Assembly: GCA_016787285.1 (NCBI GenBank)
Contig: JAEUUV010000177.1
Coordinates: 1-44,014, forward strand
Direction of reading: 5' to 3'
DNA: 44,014 bases
Source: Saprospiraceae bacterium
Lineage (GTDB): Bacteria > Bacteroidota > Bacteroidia > Chitinophagales > Saprospiraceae
Shown here: in pieces, positions 1 through 11,503 of the stretch
How the letters are laid out: every line of letters starts with the position of its first letter
Numbering within the stretch: the first letter of the stretch is position 1
Made by a program: the position numbers and the translations under genes
The notes under the pieces: generated by a model
The model's input: only the letters and a program-made list of their open reading frames with translations
What the model was told of the DNA's origin: nothing
Database searches by the model: none

Positions 1-749
1 CATTGGCGGGTCAGTTCGGGTGAAATATTCGCCGGCGTGACCTCCTCGGATTTGCCCTCGTACTTGGCTGCGAAGTCGAAAAATTCCGTTTCCGGGATGA
101 TTTCCGTGACGGGCAGGGCCACCACCTTGCCGCCGGTGCGCAACACGCCGTTGGAAAATTCCCGCCCCGGCATGAACGCTTCCACCACGGCTTCGCGGTC
201 GTAGGGCCATACGGCTTCGATGGCAGGCAGCAACTGCTCGGCTGTTTTCACCTTCGTCACCCCGAAACTGGAACCGTGGGTGTTGGGCTTCACGAACAGC
301 GGTAAGCCCAAGGCCAGCAGAACAGTTTCGTTCACCGGTTCGCCCCGGCGCAGCAGCACGGATTTTGCTACCGGCACACCCAGCGGCGCCACGTGCTGCT
401 TGGTGTCGTGTTTGTTCATGGTGAGGGCGCTCACGTAGCCGTCGCAGCAGGTATAGGGCAAGCCGAGCATGTCGAAGTAGCCCTGCATTTTTCCGTCTTC
501 GAGCGGACTGCCGTGCAGCGCCGCGAAGGCGCAGTCGAAGCGGATTTTTTCGCCGTTCAGGGTCAGGGAGAAATCGTTTTTGTCCACCTGTGTGCCGCTG
601 TCCACGTCGCGCCAGTCGGCTTTCTGGATGTCAATCAAAAACGAGCGGTAGCGGTCGGCGGGCAGGTGCTCGCGCACGACCTGTCCGCTTTTCAGGGAAA
701 TGACGCGTTCGGCGGAGTCGCCGCCGGTGAGGATGGCTATGTTTTTCAT
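1..749 (-). CDS. ddl: D-alanine--D-alanine ligase, 3' end cut by window edge
   Basis: This cytoplasmic ATP-grasp enzyme joins two D-alanines for peptidoglycan precursors. The first 249 codons are visible, against a usual length of about 320-330, so only the C-terminal part of the ATP-grasp region is missing. The protein opens with MKNIAILTGGDSAERVISLK, the N-terminal Ddl fold. It then shows HGSPLEDG, a variant of the Ddl signature HGxxGEDG with Leu for the second Gly, followed by GYFDMLGLPYT, FVKPNTHGSS and, near the edge, TPANISPELTRQ. The ATG at 747-749 lies 12 bp after the ligA stop, so the two genes probably share a transcript. The gene is open at position 1, which is an effect of the window and not damage. 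Confidence 0.93.
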   Translation of the reverse strand, partial: MKNIAILTGGDSAERVISLKSGQVVREHLPADRYRSFLIDIQKADWRDVDSGTQVDKNDFSLTLNGEKIRFDCAFAALHGSPLEDGKMQGYFDMLGLPYTCCDGYVSALTMNKHDTKQHVAPLGVPVAKSVLLRRGEPVNETVLLALGLPLFVKPNTHGSSFGVTKVKTAEQLLPAIEAVWPYDREAVVEAFMPGREFSNGVLRTGGKVVALPVTEIIPETEFFDFAAKYEGKSEEVTPANISPELTRQ

Positions 750-761
750 GGCAGTGTATTG

Positions 762-3134
<2,373 letters not shown>

Positions 3135-3161
3135 TCATCGTCACTTTCCTTAACCTTGGAA

Positions 3162-3245
3162 CGCCGCGCGCGGGTCTTTTGACCCCGCGCCAACCGCTTG
3201 ATTATCGCACACTTTTGTGCGGGGTCAAAAGACCCGCGCACGGCG
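3162..3245. repeat. Inverted repeat pair (GGGTCTTTTGACCC core) upstream of ligA
   Basis: Arms at 3162-3188 and 3219-3245 are inverted copies matching at 26 of 27 positions, separated by 30 bp. Each arm has the inner palindrome GGGTCTTTTGACCC flanked by CG-rich sequence. It lies between the divergent-side ends of ligA and a lipoprotein gene, both on the minus strand. It could act as a terminator for the lipoprotein gene, but there is no clear T-run, and the paired-palindrome design looks more like a REPIN. Confidence 0.7.
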
Positions 3246-3278
3246 AAACAAAAGTCACACATATTGGAGAGTTTTCAT

Positions 3279-3321
3279 AACCCGCTCAACCCGTTAAACC
3301 CGTTAAACCCGTTCAACCCGC
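3279..3321. repeat. 9-bp tandem repeat (AACCCGTTA type)
   Basis: About four and a half units of a 9-bp motif, AACCCG followed by TTA, CTC or TTC, end just before the stop of the lipoprotein gene at 3324. No function is evident. Confidence 0.7.
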
Positions 3322-3323
3322 TT

Positions 3324-3956
3324 TTATCGCATTTTTTTCAACGCCAGTTCGGCTACCTTTTTTGTAAGGGGCAGATTATCATGCGGGCTGACGGTATAGT
3401 CGAGTGTAATTTTGACTAACAGGTGGCCTTTTTTGATTACCAGGGAAGTCGTGGAGGTGCTCCAGAGCGCATCTTCGCCGAGGCCGGTTACGTCTTCTTC
3501 GTAGGTGCTGCGCTGTTCGTTGCGGAGCAGGTCGAACTGCTGGCGGGCGACAAGATCGCGGCGGTAGTCCAGCACCTGGGTGACGAGGGTATTCTTGAAT
3601 TCCCGGTAGGTGGCGCCCGGTTTTTCGTTGGCGCTTTCGATTTCTTTCCAGTCGGGTTTCATCCAGTAGCGCAGGCAGAAGCCGCGGTCTGGAAGTGTTT
3701 TGGCGTTGAACGCGTATTTTTTGGCGTCGATGCCAAACAGGCGGATGACTTCCGCGTCGGTTACCAATTCGCAGCCGGCGTTTTTCCATGGGTTGGCTAC
3801 TTGCGACGGTGCGCCTGTGGCAGGGTCTATGGTCATTGGAGCGGGTGGCTCGGTATTCTGTTCAGGTTCGTTCGGGCCACAGGCAAAACCGAGCAGGGCG
3901 GACAAAAGCGCCCCGACAGCCAAACGCGCTGTGACGACCGATTCTGGGTAGGGCAT
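3324..3956 (-). CDS. Hypothetical lipoprotein, 210 aa
   Basis: I do not recognise the family. The protein has a hydrophobic signal (ARLAVGALLSALLGFAC) with a lipobox ending at Cys about 26, then a Pro/Glu-rich linker (NEPEQNTEPPAP). The globular part contains CELVTDAEVIRLFGID, LCLRYW-like and TGLGEDALWS stretches. The motif order of an early CELVT, a middle CxxxW and a late GLGDxA resembles small secreted proteins of the DUF3558 kind, but this is a loose likeness only. It is probably a periplasmic or surface lipoprotein. A -7 box sits 43 bp upstream. The ligA side is separated by repeats, so no shared operon is evident. Confidence 0.75.
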   Translation of the reverse strand: MPYPESVVTARLAVGALLSALLGFACGPNEPEQNTEPPAPMTIDPATGAPSQVANPWKNAGCELVTDAEVIRLFGIDAKKYAFNAKTLPDRGFCLRYWMKPDWKEIESANEKPGATYREFKNTLVTQVLDYRRDLVARQQFDLLRNEQRSTYEEDVTGLGEDALWSTSTTSLVIKKGHLLVKITLDYTVSPHDNLPLTKKVAELALKKMR

Positions 3957-3999
3957 GTTTAGAAAGGGCTGCGGAGATTAAAATTTTGAAAATGGAGGG

Positions 4000-4007
4000 C
4001 AAAGATA
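4000..4007 (-). promoter_or_regulatory. Bacteroidota -7 box for the 3324-3956 lipoprotein gene
   Basis: TATCTTTG on the minus strand is an exact match to TAnnTTTG, 43 bp before the start codon. No clear TTG -33 element is seen. Confidence 0.5.
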
Positions 4008-4198
4008 GTGCCCGGATGCTGGAAAAAACCACCTGAAGTGCAGGCATAATTAGCCGGCAGCGGCTGGATTGTCGTAAAAAATCAATGGGACAGAAAAAAG
4101 AGGCTCATGTGTGGCGGGGCACTATTTTGTTCTGACATTTGACCCGCCCGAAAAATACCACAGTCGGAAAAATTCGCACATTTGCGCCGGACGGCTTT

Positions 4199-4277
4199 TG
4201 GCCGTTGGCTGTCAGCCATTGGCTGTTGGCTTCCGAGCGCGGTGTCGTTTGCCAATAGCCAACGGCCAACAACCAAC
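4199..4277. repeat. Intergenic TTGGC-type repeats in inverted orientation
   Basis: The left block at 4199-4230 has repeated GTTGGCTGT / ATTGGCTGTTGGC units. The right block at 4251-4277 carries the reverse complement (GCCAATAGCCAACGGCCAAC). Together they can fold into a long imperfect hairpin upstream of the POT transporter. The same unit type is found at 26000-26027. Confidence 0.6.
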
Positions 4278-4313
4278 AAAACACTAACCAATCTTCATCG
4301 TAAAAGCACATCT

Positions 4314-6191
<1,878 letters not shown>

Positions 6192-6217
6192 GTCAGGTTC
6201 CTCAGGAAAAATTATAT

Positions 6218-6266
6218 GCGGAGGCTGTGGCGTTTGGTTCAAACGCCACAGCCTCCGCGCTTTTTG
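6218..6266 (+). terminator. Rho-independent terminator after the peptide transporter
   Basis: A perfect 18-bp stem (6218-6235 with 6241-6258) and a 5-nt loop are followed by GCTTTTTGG. It starts 27 bp after the transporter stop codon. Confidence 0.88.
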
Positions 6267-6415
6267 GGTATACGACAGGTTTCGGGGGGAATGACAAATT
6301 TTTACATTCCTGCGCCCAAAAGCAGCGAAAAAACCAGGCCACGCATCTGCATAGATCGCGTACCTTCGGGACAATTCCCGGCCGATTGCCGGCAAGCCAA
6401 AAGAGCAAGCCATTG

Positions 6416-6961
6416 TTGAACGAACAGGAACTCATCCGGGGTTGTTTGCGCGGGTCCGCGCAATGTCAGCGTCAACTGTACGACCAGTTTGCCGGCAAGA
6501 TGTACGCCGTGTGCCTGCGGTATGCGCGTTCGTCATCGGATGCTGCCGACATACTTCAGGAAGGCTTCGTCAAGGTGTTCACCAAACTGGATCAGTTTCA
6601 GTTTCAAGGCTCCTTCGAAGGGTGGATTCGACGGATTATGATCAATACAGCGCTTCGTACGTATCAGCGACAGCGCTTTGATTATGAAACGAGCGGCCAT
6701 GAAAACCTGCCCGAAGCCCCCGTAGAACCGGATGCGTTGGCCAGCCTGTCGGAAGCCGAGTTGCTGCGCCTGATCAGCCACCTGCCCGACGGGTACCGGG
6801 TGGTGTTCAACATGGTAGCCATCGAGGGGTATTCCCACGCGGAAGTGGCCGAGCAGCTGGGCATTCAGGAAAGCACCTCCCGCTCCCAACTGACAAAAGC
6901 ACGCCGCTGGCTGTGCGAACAACTCGAAACATTGCATCAAATCATGCCACAAAAAACCTGA
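6416..6961 (+). CDS. ECF-type RNA polymerase sigma factor (sigma-70 family)
   Basis: The protein redirects RNA polymerase to a small regulon. Region 2 shows ELIRGCLRGSAQCQRQLYDQF, then DAADILQEGFVKVF and EGWIRRIMINTALRTYQR. Region 4 shows LPDGYRVVFNMVAIEGYSHAEVAEQLGI and TSRSQLTKARRWL, a typical helix-turn-helix. No ATG fits: the frame is open further upstream, but that would translate through the transporter terminator. TTG codons at 6413 and 6416 precede NEQELIRG and are the best starts, giving about 181 aa, a normal ECF length. The next gene begins 13 bp downstream and has an anti-sigma-like N-terminus, so the two are probably a regulatory pair. Confidence 0.9.
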   Translation: MNEQELIRGCLRGSAQCQRQLYDQFAGKMYAVCLRYARSSSDAADILQEGFVKVFTKLDQFQFQGSFEGWIRRIMINTALRTYQRQRFDYETSGHENLPEAPVEPDALASLSEAELLRLISHLPDGYRVVFNMVAIEGYSHAEVAEQLGIQESTSRSQLTKARRWLCEQLETLHQIMPQKT

Positions 6962-6974
6962 AAACAGTAAAAAA

Positions 6975-8396
6975 ATGGAACAACCAAACCACATAGACGA
7001 CCTGATGCGTCAGCGCTTGCGTCAAGCCGAAGTGCCGCCCCCGGCCTTCGTCTGGTCCAACGTGGAGCGCGCGCTGCGCCGACGCAAACGGAGGTTTTTC
7101 TTCATCTGGTTCCTCACCGGCGGCTTTGCTGCCGGAATACTCGCCGCAGGCTTGTGGATATTTGGGAACCGACCCGAAACTCCGGCAGCACGACAGCCGG
7201 TAGCGCACACCAACTCCGATGTGCCGGCTCCCGTCGCCACACCGCAAAAATCCACCGCAACCACAATGGATGCCGGTGCGGATAACGACTACCTGATTGC
7301 GCAAGAAAAACCATCCGCCGGCAAGCACATACCCACAACCGATAGCCCGGAAGCCTCCGGCCGGCACAACAAGGTGACGCCGGGAAGCAGGCCGTCATTT
7401 GCGGCGCAATCAGCCGGCAAACAACTTTTTTCAGATGGTATCCTCCGGGGCGAAGTACCCGTTCAATCCGATATAGCAGAAACCGGGGCGACTATTCCGA
7501 CACCGGCACCCGAACACCTCGAAGCCGCTGCAAAAGGGCAGTTTGAAATAGCTACCGCACCCCTGCCGGTTTCATTGGGCCTGCTGCCCCTGCCTGTCCG
7601 GGAAAACACCCTGGCGACCGTCAAAACGCCTCCCGCAAAAACCAAACGGGCGCCTAAAAAATGTTACGATTTCCATACCCATCCCAGCGCGTGGATGGTG
7701 GATGTTTATGCCGGCCCTTCCTGGGCAGCCAAGCGATTTAAAACCTCCGACTCGGAATTGCAGGACTACCTGCTCGACCGGGAACGCACCGAAATCCGTA
7801 CCTGGGGATACAACGCCGGCTTGCGGGCCTCGTACCTGTTCGCAGGAAACTTCCTGCTGCGCACCGGGCTACACTTCGACCACTTCGAAGAGCAATTCGA
7901 ATACATTGACCCCGATTTCATCCGGTACAACATCACCATCACCCAGCAGTTTATCAACAACCAATGGGTAAGCGTGACCGATACTATCGGCATTGAGTAC
8001 GGTACCAATTACCTGAAAACCTACAACCGATACGCCATGCTCGATATTCCCCTGCAAGCCGCCCTCGAACTGCGCAGCGGCGCCACGGGTGTTAGCCTGA
8101 ACCTCGGAGGCTCGGTCAACGTGCTGTTCGAAAAACGCGGCAGCATACTCGATACCACCGGAAAACCGGCATCGTTCACACCCGGCTCCGGCCCCAATGA
8201 GGTGTTCCGCACCAGCCTCGGCATGAGCCTGATGGGAAGCATCCAGTGGTTTTACCACCTGAACCCGCGCACACGGGTCTTTGTGGAGCCATACTACCGG
8301 CATATTCTCGACCCGGTCACCCGACCGGAACTGCCGTACGAACAATCTTATGGCGTCGGGGGGGGTCGACTCGGCCTGACCCGTATTTTTGACTGA
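6975..8396 (+). CDS. Anti-sigma-like membrane protein with C-terminal beta-barrel domain
   Basis: The protein has 473 aa in three parts. Residues 1-38 are a charged cytoplasmic segment (HIDDLMRQRLRQAEVPPPAFVW...) of the type seen in Bacteroidota anti-sigma regulators. A transmembrane helix follows at about 40-62. Residues about 65-230 are a low-complexity, Pro/Ala/Thr-rich linker. Residues about 232-473 (from HPSAWMVDVYAGPSWAAKRF) have alternating aromatic strands like an outer-membrane beta-barrel (OMP_b-brl type). It follows the ECF sigma gene by 13 bp and precedes a lipoprotein gene. I infer that it holds the sigma factor at the inner membrane and senses the envelope. Binding of the sigma factor is not shown by sequence alone. 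Confidence 0.75.
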   Translation: MEQPNHIDDLMRQRLRQAEVPPPAFVWSNVERALRRRKRRFFFIWFLTGGFAAGILAAGLWIFGNRPETPAARQPVAHTNSDVPAPVATPQKSTATTMDAGADNDYLIAQEKPSAGKHIPTTDSPEASGRHNKVTPGSRPSFAAQSAGKQLFSDGILRGEVPVQSDIAETGATIPTPAPEHLEAAAKGQFEIATAPLPVSLGLLPLPVRENTLATVKTPPAKTKRAPKKCYDFHTHPSAWMVDVYAGPSWAAKRFKTSDSELQDYLLDRERTEIRTWGYNAGLRASYLFAGNFLLRTGLHFDHFEEQFEYIDPDFIRYNITITQQFINNQWVSVTDTIGIEYGTNYLKTYNRYAMLDIPLQAALELRSGATGVSLNLGGSVNVLFEKRGSILDTTGKPASFTPGSGPNEVFRTSLGMSLMGSIQWFYHLNPRTRVFVEPYYRHILDPVTRPELPYEQSYGVGGGRLGLTRIFD

Positions 8397-8481
8397 CCGT
8401 GTTAAATATTTTGCAAAGAGCAGCACCCCGACAACCCGTTGTATCATCTCCAAAACAAAACCTCGAATCCTTCTCATTGCC

Positions 8482-9462
8482 ATGCATGCATCAAAGACAT
8501 ATCAACTTTTAGCGGTACTTAGCACCCTGTCGGTGGCAGTATGGGGCTGCCGAAAGGATGTGCAGGAGTTTATCCCGTACAAGCCTGTTCTGGAAAACCT
8601 CGATCAGTTGCTGCTTCAGACGCCTGACCCGACAACCCGGTCGGTTTTTCAGTTTGGCGGCGCCGTCATTCCCGACACGATACTCACCTCTACAAGTGGC
8701 GTGCGTGTGTTTTTGGCCGATACCGAAAATTTGTTTGCCGACAACGCCGGCACTCCCGTGCCCTGTAGTACCTGCCCATCTCTGAAAGTTGAAGTGACTA
8801 CCGTATTGCGCAAGGGCGACTTTTTGGCGCGCAAACTGCCGACTTCCACCTACCCCGATTCTGAAATGCTCGAAAGCGCAGGCGCTGTGCAAGTGCGCGT
8901 ACTCTGTGGCAACAAGGAACTCCAGGTGCTGCCTTCCCGCTACCTGAAAGTTCAAATACCGACCGCCTCTACCAACCAGTCGAACATGACCGTGTATACC
9001 GGCGTGCTTGACGCTGAAAAAAACCTGAGCGGCTGGTCCGACACCAATGAACCCGCCTTTCTGGCGAAGTGGCCACTCCCCGGCTCGGGGGATCAGCAGG
9101 ACGGGTACGAACTCATTATCCCTCAAACAGGCTGGAGCAACTGCGCACGTCCCCTGAACGAACAAAGCAGTTCGTTCTGCGTTACGCTTCCCGAGCAGTT
9201 TACTGCGCTCAACGCTCGGGTATTCCTTGTTTTCAAAAACAACAACGCCATAGCCGAATTGACGGGCGACGACGAGTCATCGGAGTTTTGCTTTCCGCAG
9301 GCTCCTCTGGGTTACCCGGTGACCATAGTCGTGGTCGGAAAAACCGGAGAACAGTACTGGCTGACCAACCTGTTCACCGAAATCGGTACCAATGTGCAAT
9401 TATCTGTTACTCCGGTGCCAATGCAAGAACAAGACCTGCTCAACTTCCTCAAAAACCTGTAA
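8482..9462 (+). CDS. Hypothetical lipoprotein, third gene of the ECF operon
   Basis: The 326-aa protein starts with MHASKTYQLLAVLSTLSVAVWGC, a lipoprotein signal with Cys 23, so it is probably anchored to a membrane outside the cytoplasm. The rest is unrecognised. It has a CSTCPSLKVEV cysteine pair early, and cysteines in GWSNCARPL, SSFCVTL and SEFCFPQAP later, which suggests disulfides. It lies 85 bp after the anti-sigma-like gene and is followed by a terminator, so it is likely the last member of the sigma operon. The ATG at 8482 is chosen over an upstream one at 8389 because the signal peptide starts there. Confidence 0.75.
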   Translation: MHASKTYQLLAVLSTLSVAVWGCRKDVQEFIPYKPVLENLDQLLLQTPDPTTRSVFQFGGAVIPDTILTSTSGVRVFLADTENLFADNAGTPVPCSTCPSLKVEVTTVLRKGDFLARKLPTSTYPDSEMLESAGAVQVRVLCGNKELQVLPSRYLKVQIPTASTNQSNMTVYTGVLDAEKNLSGWSDTNEPAFLAKWPLPGSGDQQDGYELIIPQTGWSNCARPLNEQSSSFCVTLPEQFTALNARVFLVFKNNNAIAELTGDDESSEFCFPQAPLGYPVTIVVVGKTGEQYWLTNLFTEIGTNVQLSVTPVPMQEQDLLNFLKNL

Positions 9463-9520
9463 AACAAACACTATACCACCCGGAATTCCATCAAAAGACA
9501 CCCGTGTTTAGTAATGTACA

Positions 9521-9556
9521 GGCCGAGCCGGAAACGTCCGCGTTCGGCTTTTTTAT
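9521..9556 (+). terminator. Terminator after the ECF sigma operon
   Basis: A GCCGA/TCGGC stem with an inner GGA/TCC pairing is followed by TTTTTT. It lies about 60 bp after the lipoprotein stop and just before the SDR gene. Confidence 0.7.
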
Positions 9557-9568
9557 CGCAAAAAGCAC

Positions 9569-10345
9569 ATGTTTCAAGCAGATTTATTTCAAGGTAAAAC
9601 GGCTCTGGTTACCGGCGGCGGCAGCGGAATCGGCCTCGAAATCGCCCGGCAACTGATCCTTCATGGCGCAGAAGTATACATCGCTTCGCGCAAACCCGAA
9701 CGCTTGGCACAGGGGGTGATCCTGCTGCAACCGCTCGGGAACGTCCACAGTTTTCAACTCGATATCCGGGAGCCGGAGCAAGTGGCAAGTCTGGCCGATA
9801 CCATCGCTGAAAAAAGCGGGAAGTTGGATATTCTGGTAAATAATGCCGGTGGCCAGTTTCCCAGCCTGGCGGAGGAAATCACACCCAAAGGCTGGAACGC
9901 GGTGATTAATACCAACCTGAACGGCACCTGGTTCGTAACCCAGGCGATGGCCAAACGATTTTTCTTTGCGCAGCAACACGGCGCCGTCGTCAATATCGTC
10001 GTGAACCATTTTCGCGGTTTCCCCGGCATGGCCCACACCGGCGCAGCACGTGCGGCCGTCAGCAATCTTACCCAATCGCTTGCGGTAGAATGGGCACAAA
10101 AAGGCGTGCGTCTCAACTGCGTGGCGCCGGGCATCATTCAAAGCAGCGGCCTCGAACAATATCCGCCCGAATTGTTGACGGGCATTTCGAAACATGTCCC
10201 GATGAAACGACTCGGCACCACCACCGAAGTGGCTATGCTTGTGCTTTTTCTGGCAAGCCCGATGGCGGCATACATGACCGGCGAAACGATCTACATGGAC
10301 GGCGGCGCGCACCTGTGGGGCGATATCTGGCAATACGAGAGTTAG
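9569..10345 (+). CDS. SDR-family reductase resembling trans-2-enoyl-CoA reductase (PECR-like)
   Basis: The 258-aa short-chain dehydrogenase/reductase has the NADP-binding glycine motif TGGGSGIG near the N-terminus, DIREPEQ, NNAGG and a C-terminal YMDGGAHLW. The usual catalytic YxxxK is absent: the aligned stretch is HTGAARAAV, followed by SLAVEWAQKGVRLNCVAPGII. This block closely resembles peroxisomal trans-2-enoyl-CoA reductase (HSGAARAGV). A fatty acyl-CoA reductase role is therefore the best guess, as a soluble enzyme. It converges on meaB with only 3 bp between the stop codons. No own -7 box is clear. Confidence 0.85.
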   Translation: MFQADLFQGKTALVTGGGSGIGLEIARQLILHGAEVYIASRKPERLAQGVILLQPLGNVHSFQLDIREPEQVASLADTIAEKSGKLDILVNNAGGQFPSLAEEITPKGWNAVINTNLNGTWFVTQAMAKRFFFAQQHGAVVNIVVNHFRGFPGMAHTGAARAAVSNLTQSLAVEWAQKGVRLNCVAPGIIQSSGLEQYPPELLTGISKHVPMKRLGTTTEVAMLVLFLASPMAAYMTGETIYMDGGAHLWGDIWQYES

Positions 10346-10348
10346 AAC

Positions 10349-11353
10349 CTAACTTGCTCCAAAGGGCGAGTGCCGAAGCACGTCTTCTGCTGCCGCAAAA
10401 GGCGAAACCCGACCGGCCATCACCTCCTGCTCCAGGGCTGCGAGCCGCTCACGCACTCCGGGATGCCCGTAAAACGCCGCATGTAGTCCGGCTTCCAGCG
10501 CCTCCTGCAGCCAGTATTGTGCCTGCCGGCGGCGGTTGTCGTCGAAAAAACCGTTGGCAGAAGTGCTACTTCGGTATTCCTCAATGGCGTCCCACACGTC
10601 GGTAATACCCGACCCTTCCTGACTGCTGCACGCCAGTACACGCGGCGCCCAGCCACTTGCCTTAGGTGGAAGCAAGTGCGTAGCGTTCAGGTAGTGCGCG
10701 CGCGCCTGATTGGCGAGTTTGATTCGGTCGCCGTCGGCTTTGTTCACGACCAGTAAGTCCGCCATTTCGACGATGCCGCGCTTGATGCCTTGCAGTTCGT
10801 CGCCGGCGCCGGGCAGCAGCAGCAGCACGAACACATCAGTCAGGCGGTGTACGGCGGTTTCCGACTGGCCCACGCCGACCGTTTCCACAAACACCGTGTC
10901 GAAGCCTGCCGCCTCTACAAGCAGGATCGTTTCGCGGGTTTTGCGGGCCACGCCGCCTAAGGAGTCACCCGCCGGTGAAGGCCGGATGAATGCGAACTCG
11001 GATTGGGATAGGCGCTCCATGCGCGTTTTGTCGCCCAAAATACTGCCCCGACTGATGGAACTGCTGGGGTCTATGGCTAGTACCGTCACCTTACGCCCCC
11101 GCTCCACCAGATGCATGCCCAATGCTTCGATAAAGGTGCTTTTGCCGGCGCCGGGCGCGCCGGTGATGCCGATGCGCAAGGAAGGGAGATGTGTATTTTC
11201 AGCAGCCGACAATTCCCGAATCACATCCTGCGCCAATGCCGCATGATCGGGGCGGGCGCTTTCCACCAACGTGATCGCTTGAGCGAGCACGACACGGTCA
11301 CCGGCGCGGATGCCCCGGACATATTCTTCAGCGGTGCGCAGCGGACGTGCCAT
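10349..11353 (-). CDS. meaB: MeaB/ArgK-type GTPase, chaperone of methylmalonyl-CoA mutase
   Basis: This cytoplasmic G3E-family GTPase protects and loads B12-dependent methylmalonyl-CoA mutase. The Walker A motif is GAPGAGKS (residues about 65-72), followed by LAIDPSS, ILGDKTRM, ETVGVGQSE and the base-recognition motif VVNKADGD. Its length of 334 aa matches the family. The mutase genes are not in this window, so the gene stands alone. It starts opposite the SLC13-type permease, and a -7 box lies 86 bp upstream. Confidence 0.93.
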   Translation of the reverse strand: MARPLRTAEEYVRGIRAGDRVVLAQAITLVESARPDHAALAQDVIRELSAAENTHLPSLRIGITGAPGAGKSTFIEALGMHLVERGRKVTVLAIDPSSSISRGSILGDKTRMERLSQSEFAFIRPSPAGDSLGGVARKTRETILLVEAAGFDTVFVETVGVGQSETAVHRLTDVFVLLLLPGAGDELQGIKRGIVEMADLLVVNKADGDRIKLANQARAHYLNATHLLPPKASGWAPRVLACSSQEGSGITDVWDAIEEYRSSTSANGFFDDNRRRQAQYWLQEALEAGLHAAFYGHPGVRERLAALEQEVMAGRVSPFAAAEDVLRHSPFGAS

Positions 11354-11439
11354 TTCAGGGAATGTTGTGTGATGAATATGGGCAGGGTTCAGGGTGCGCC
11401 TTGTTTTGAAATAACTTACAGGTTTAACGAAAATGTTTG

Positions 11440-11447
11440 CAAAAGTA
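11440..11447 (-). promoter_or_regulatory. Bacteroidota -7 box for meaB
   Basis: TACTTTTG on the minus strand matches TAnnTTTG exactly, 86 bp before the meaB start. The nearest upstream TTG is about 24 bp away, longer than usual. Confidence 0.4.
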
Positions 11448-11503
11448 GGCCAAACTTTGCCCTGACACGTTCAATTTTATCTGAACCTTTCATCCTGGAA
11501 CTT

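Noticed and set aside
3279-3321. CRISPR array
   Set aside because: The units are 9 bp and directly adjacent, without spacers. The other tandem repeats in the window have the same problem.
11111-11503. A longer N-terminus for the SLC13-type permease
   Set aside because: It would be antisense to meaB and cross both promoters. The GTG at 11504 directly precedes the first membrane helix.
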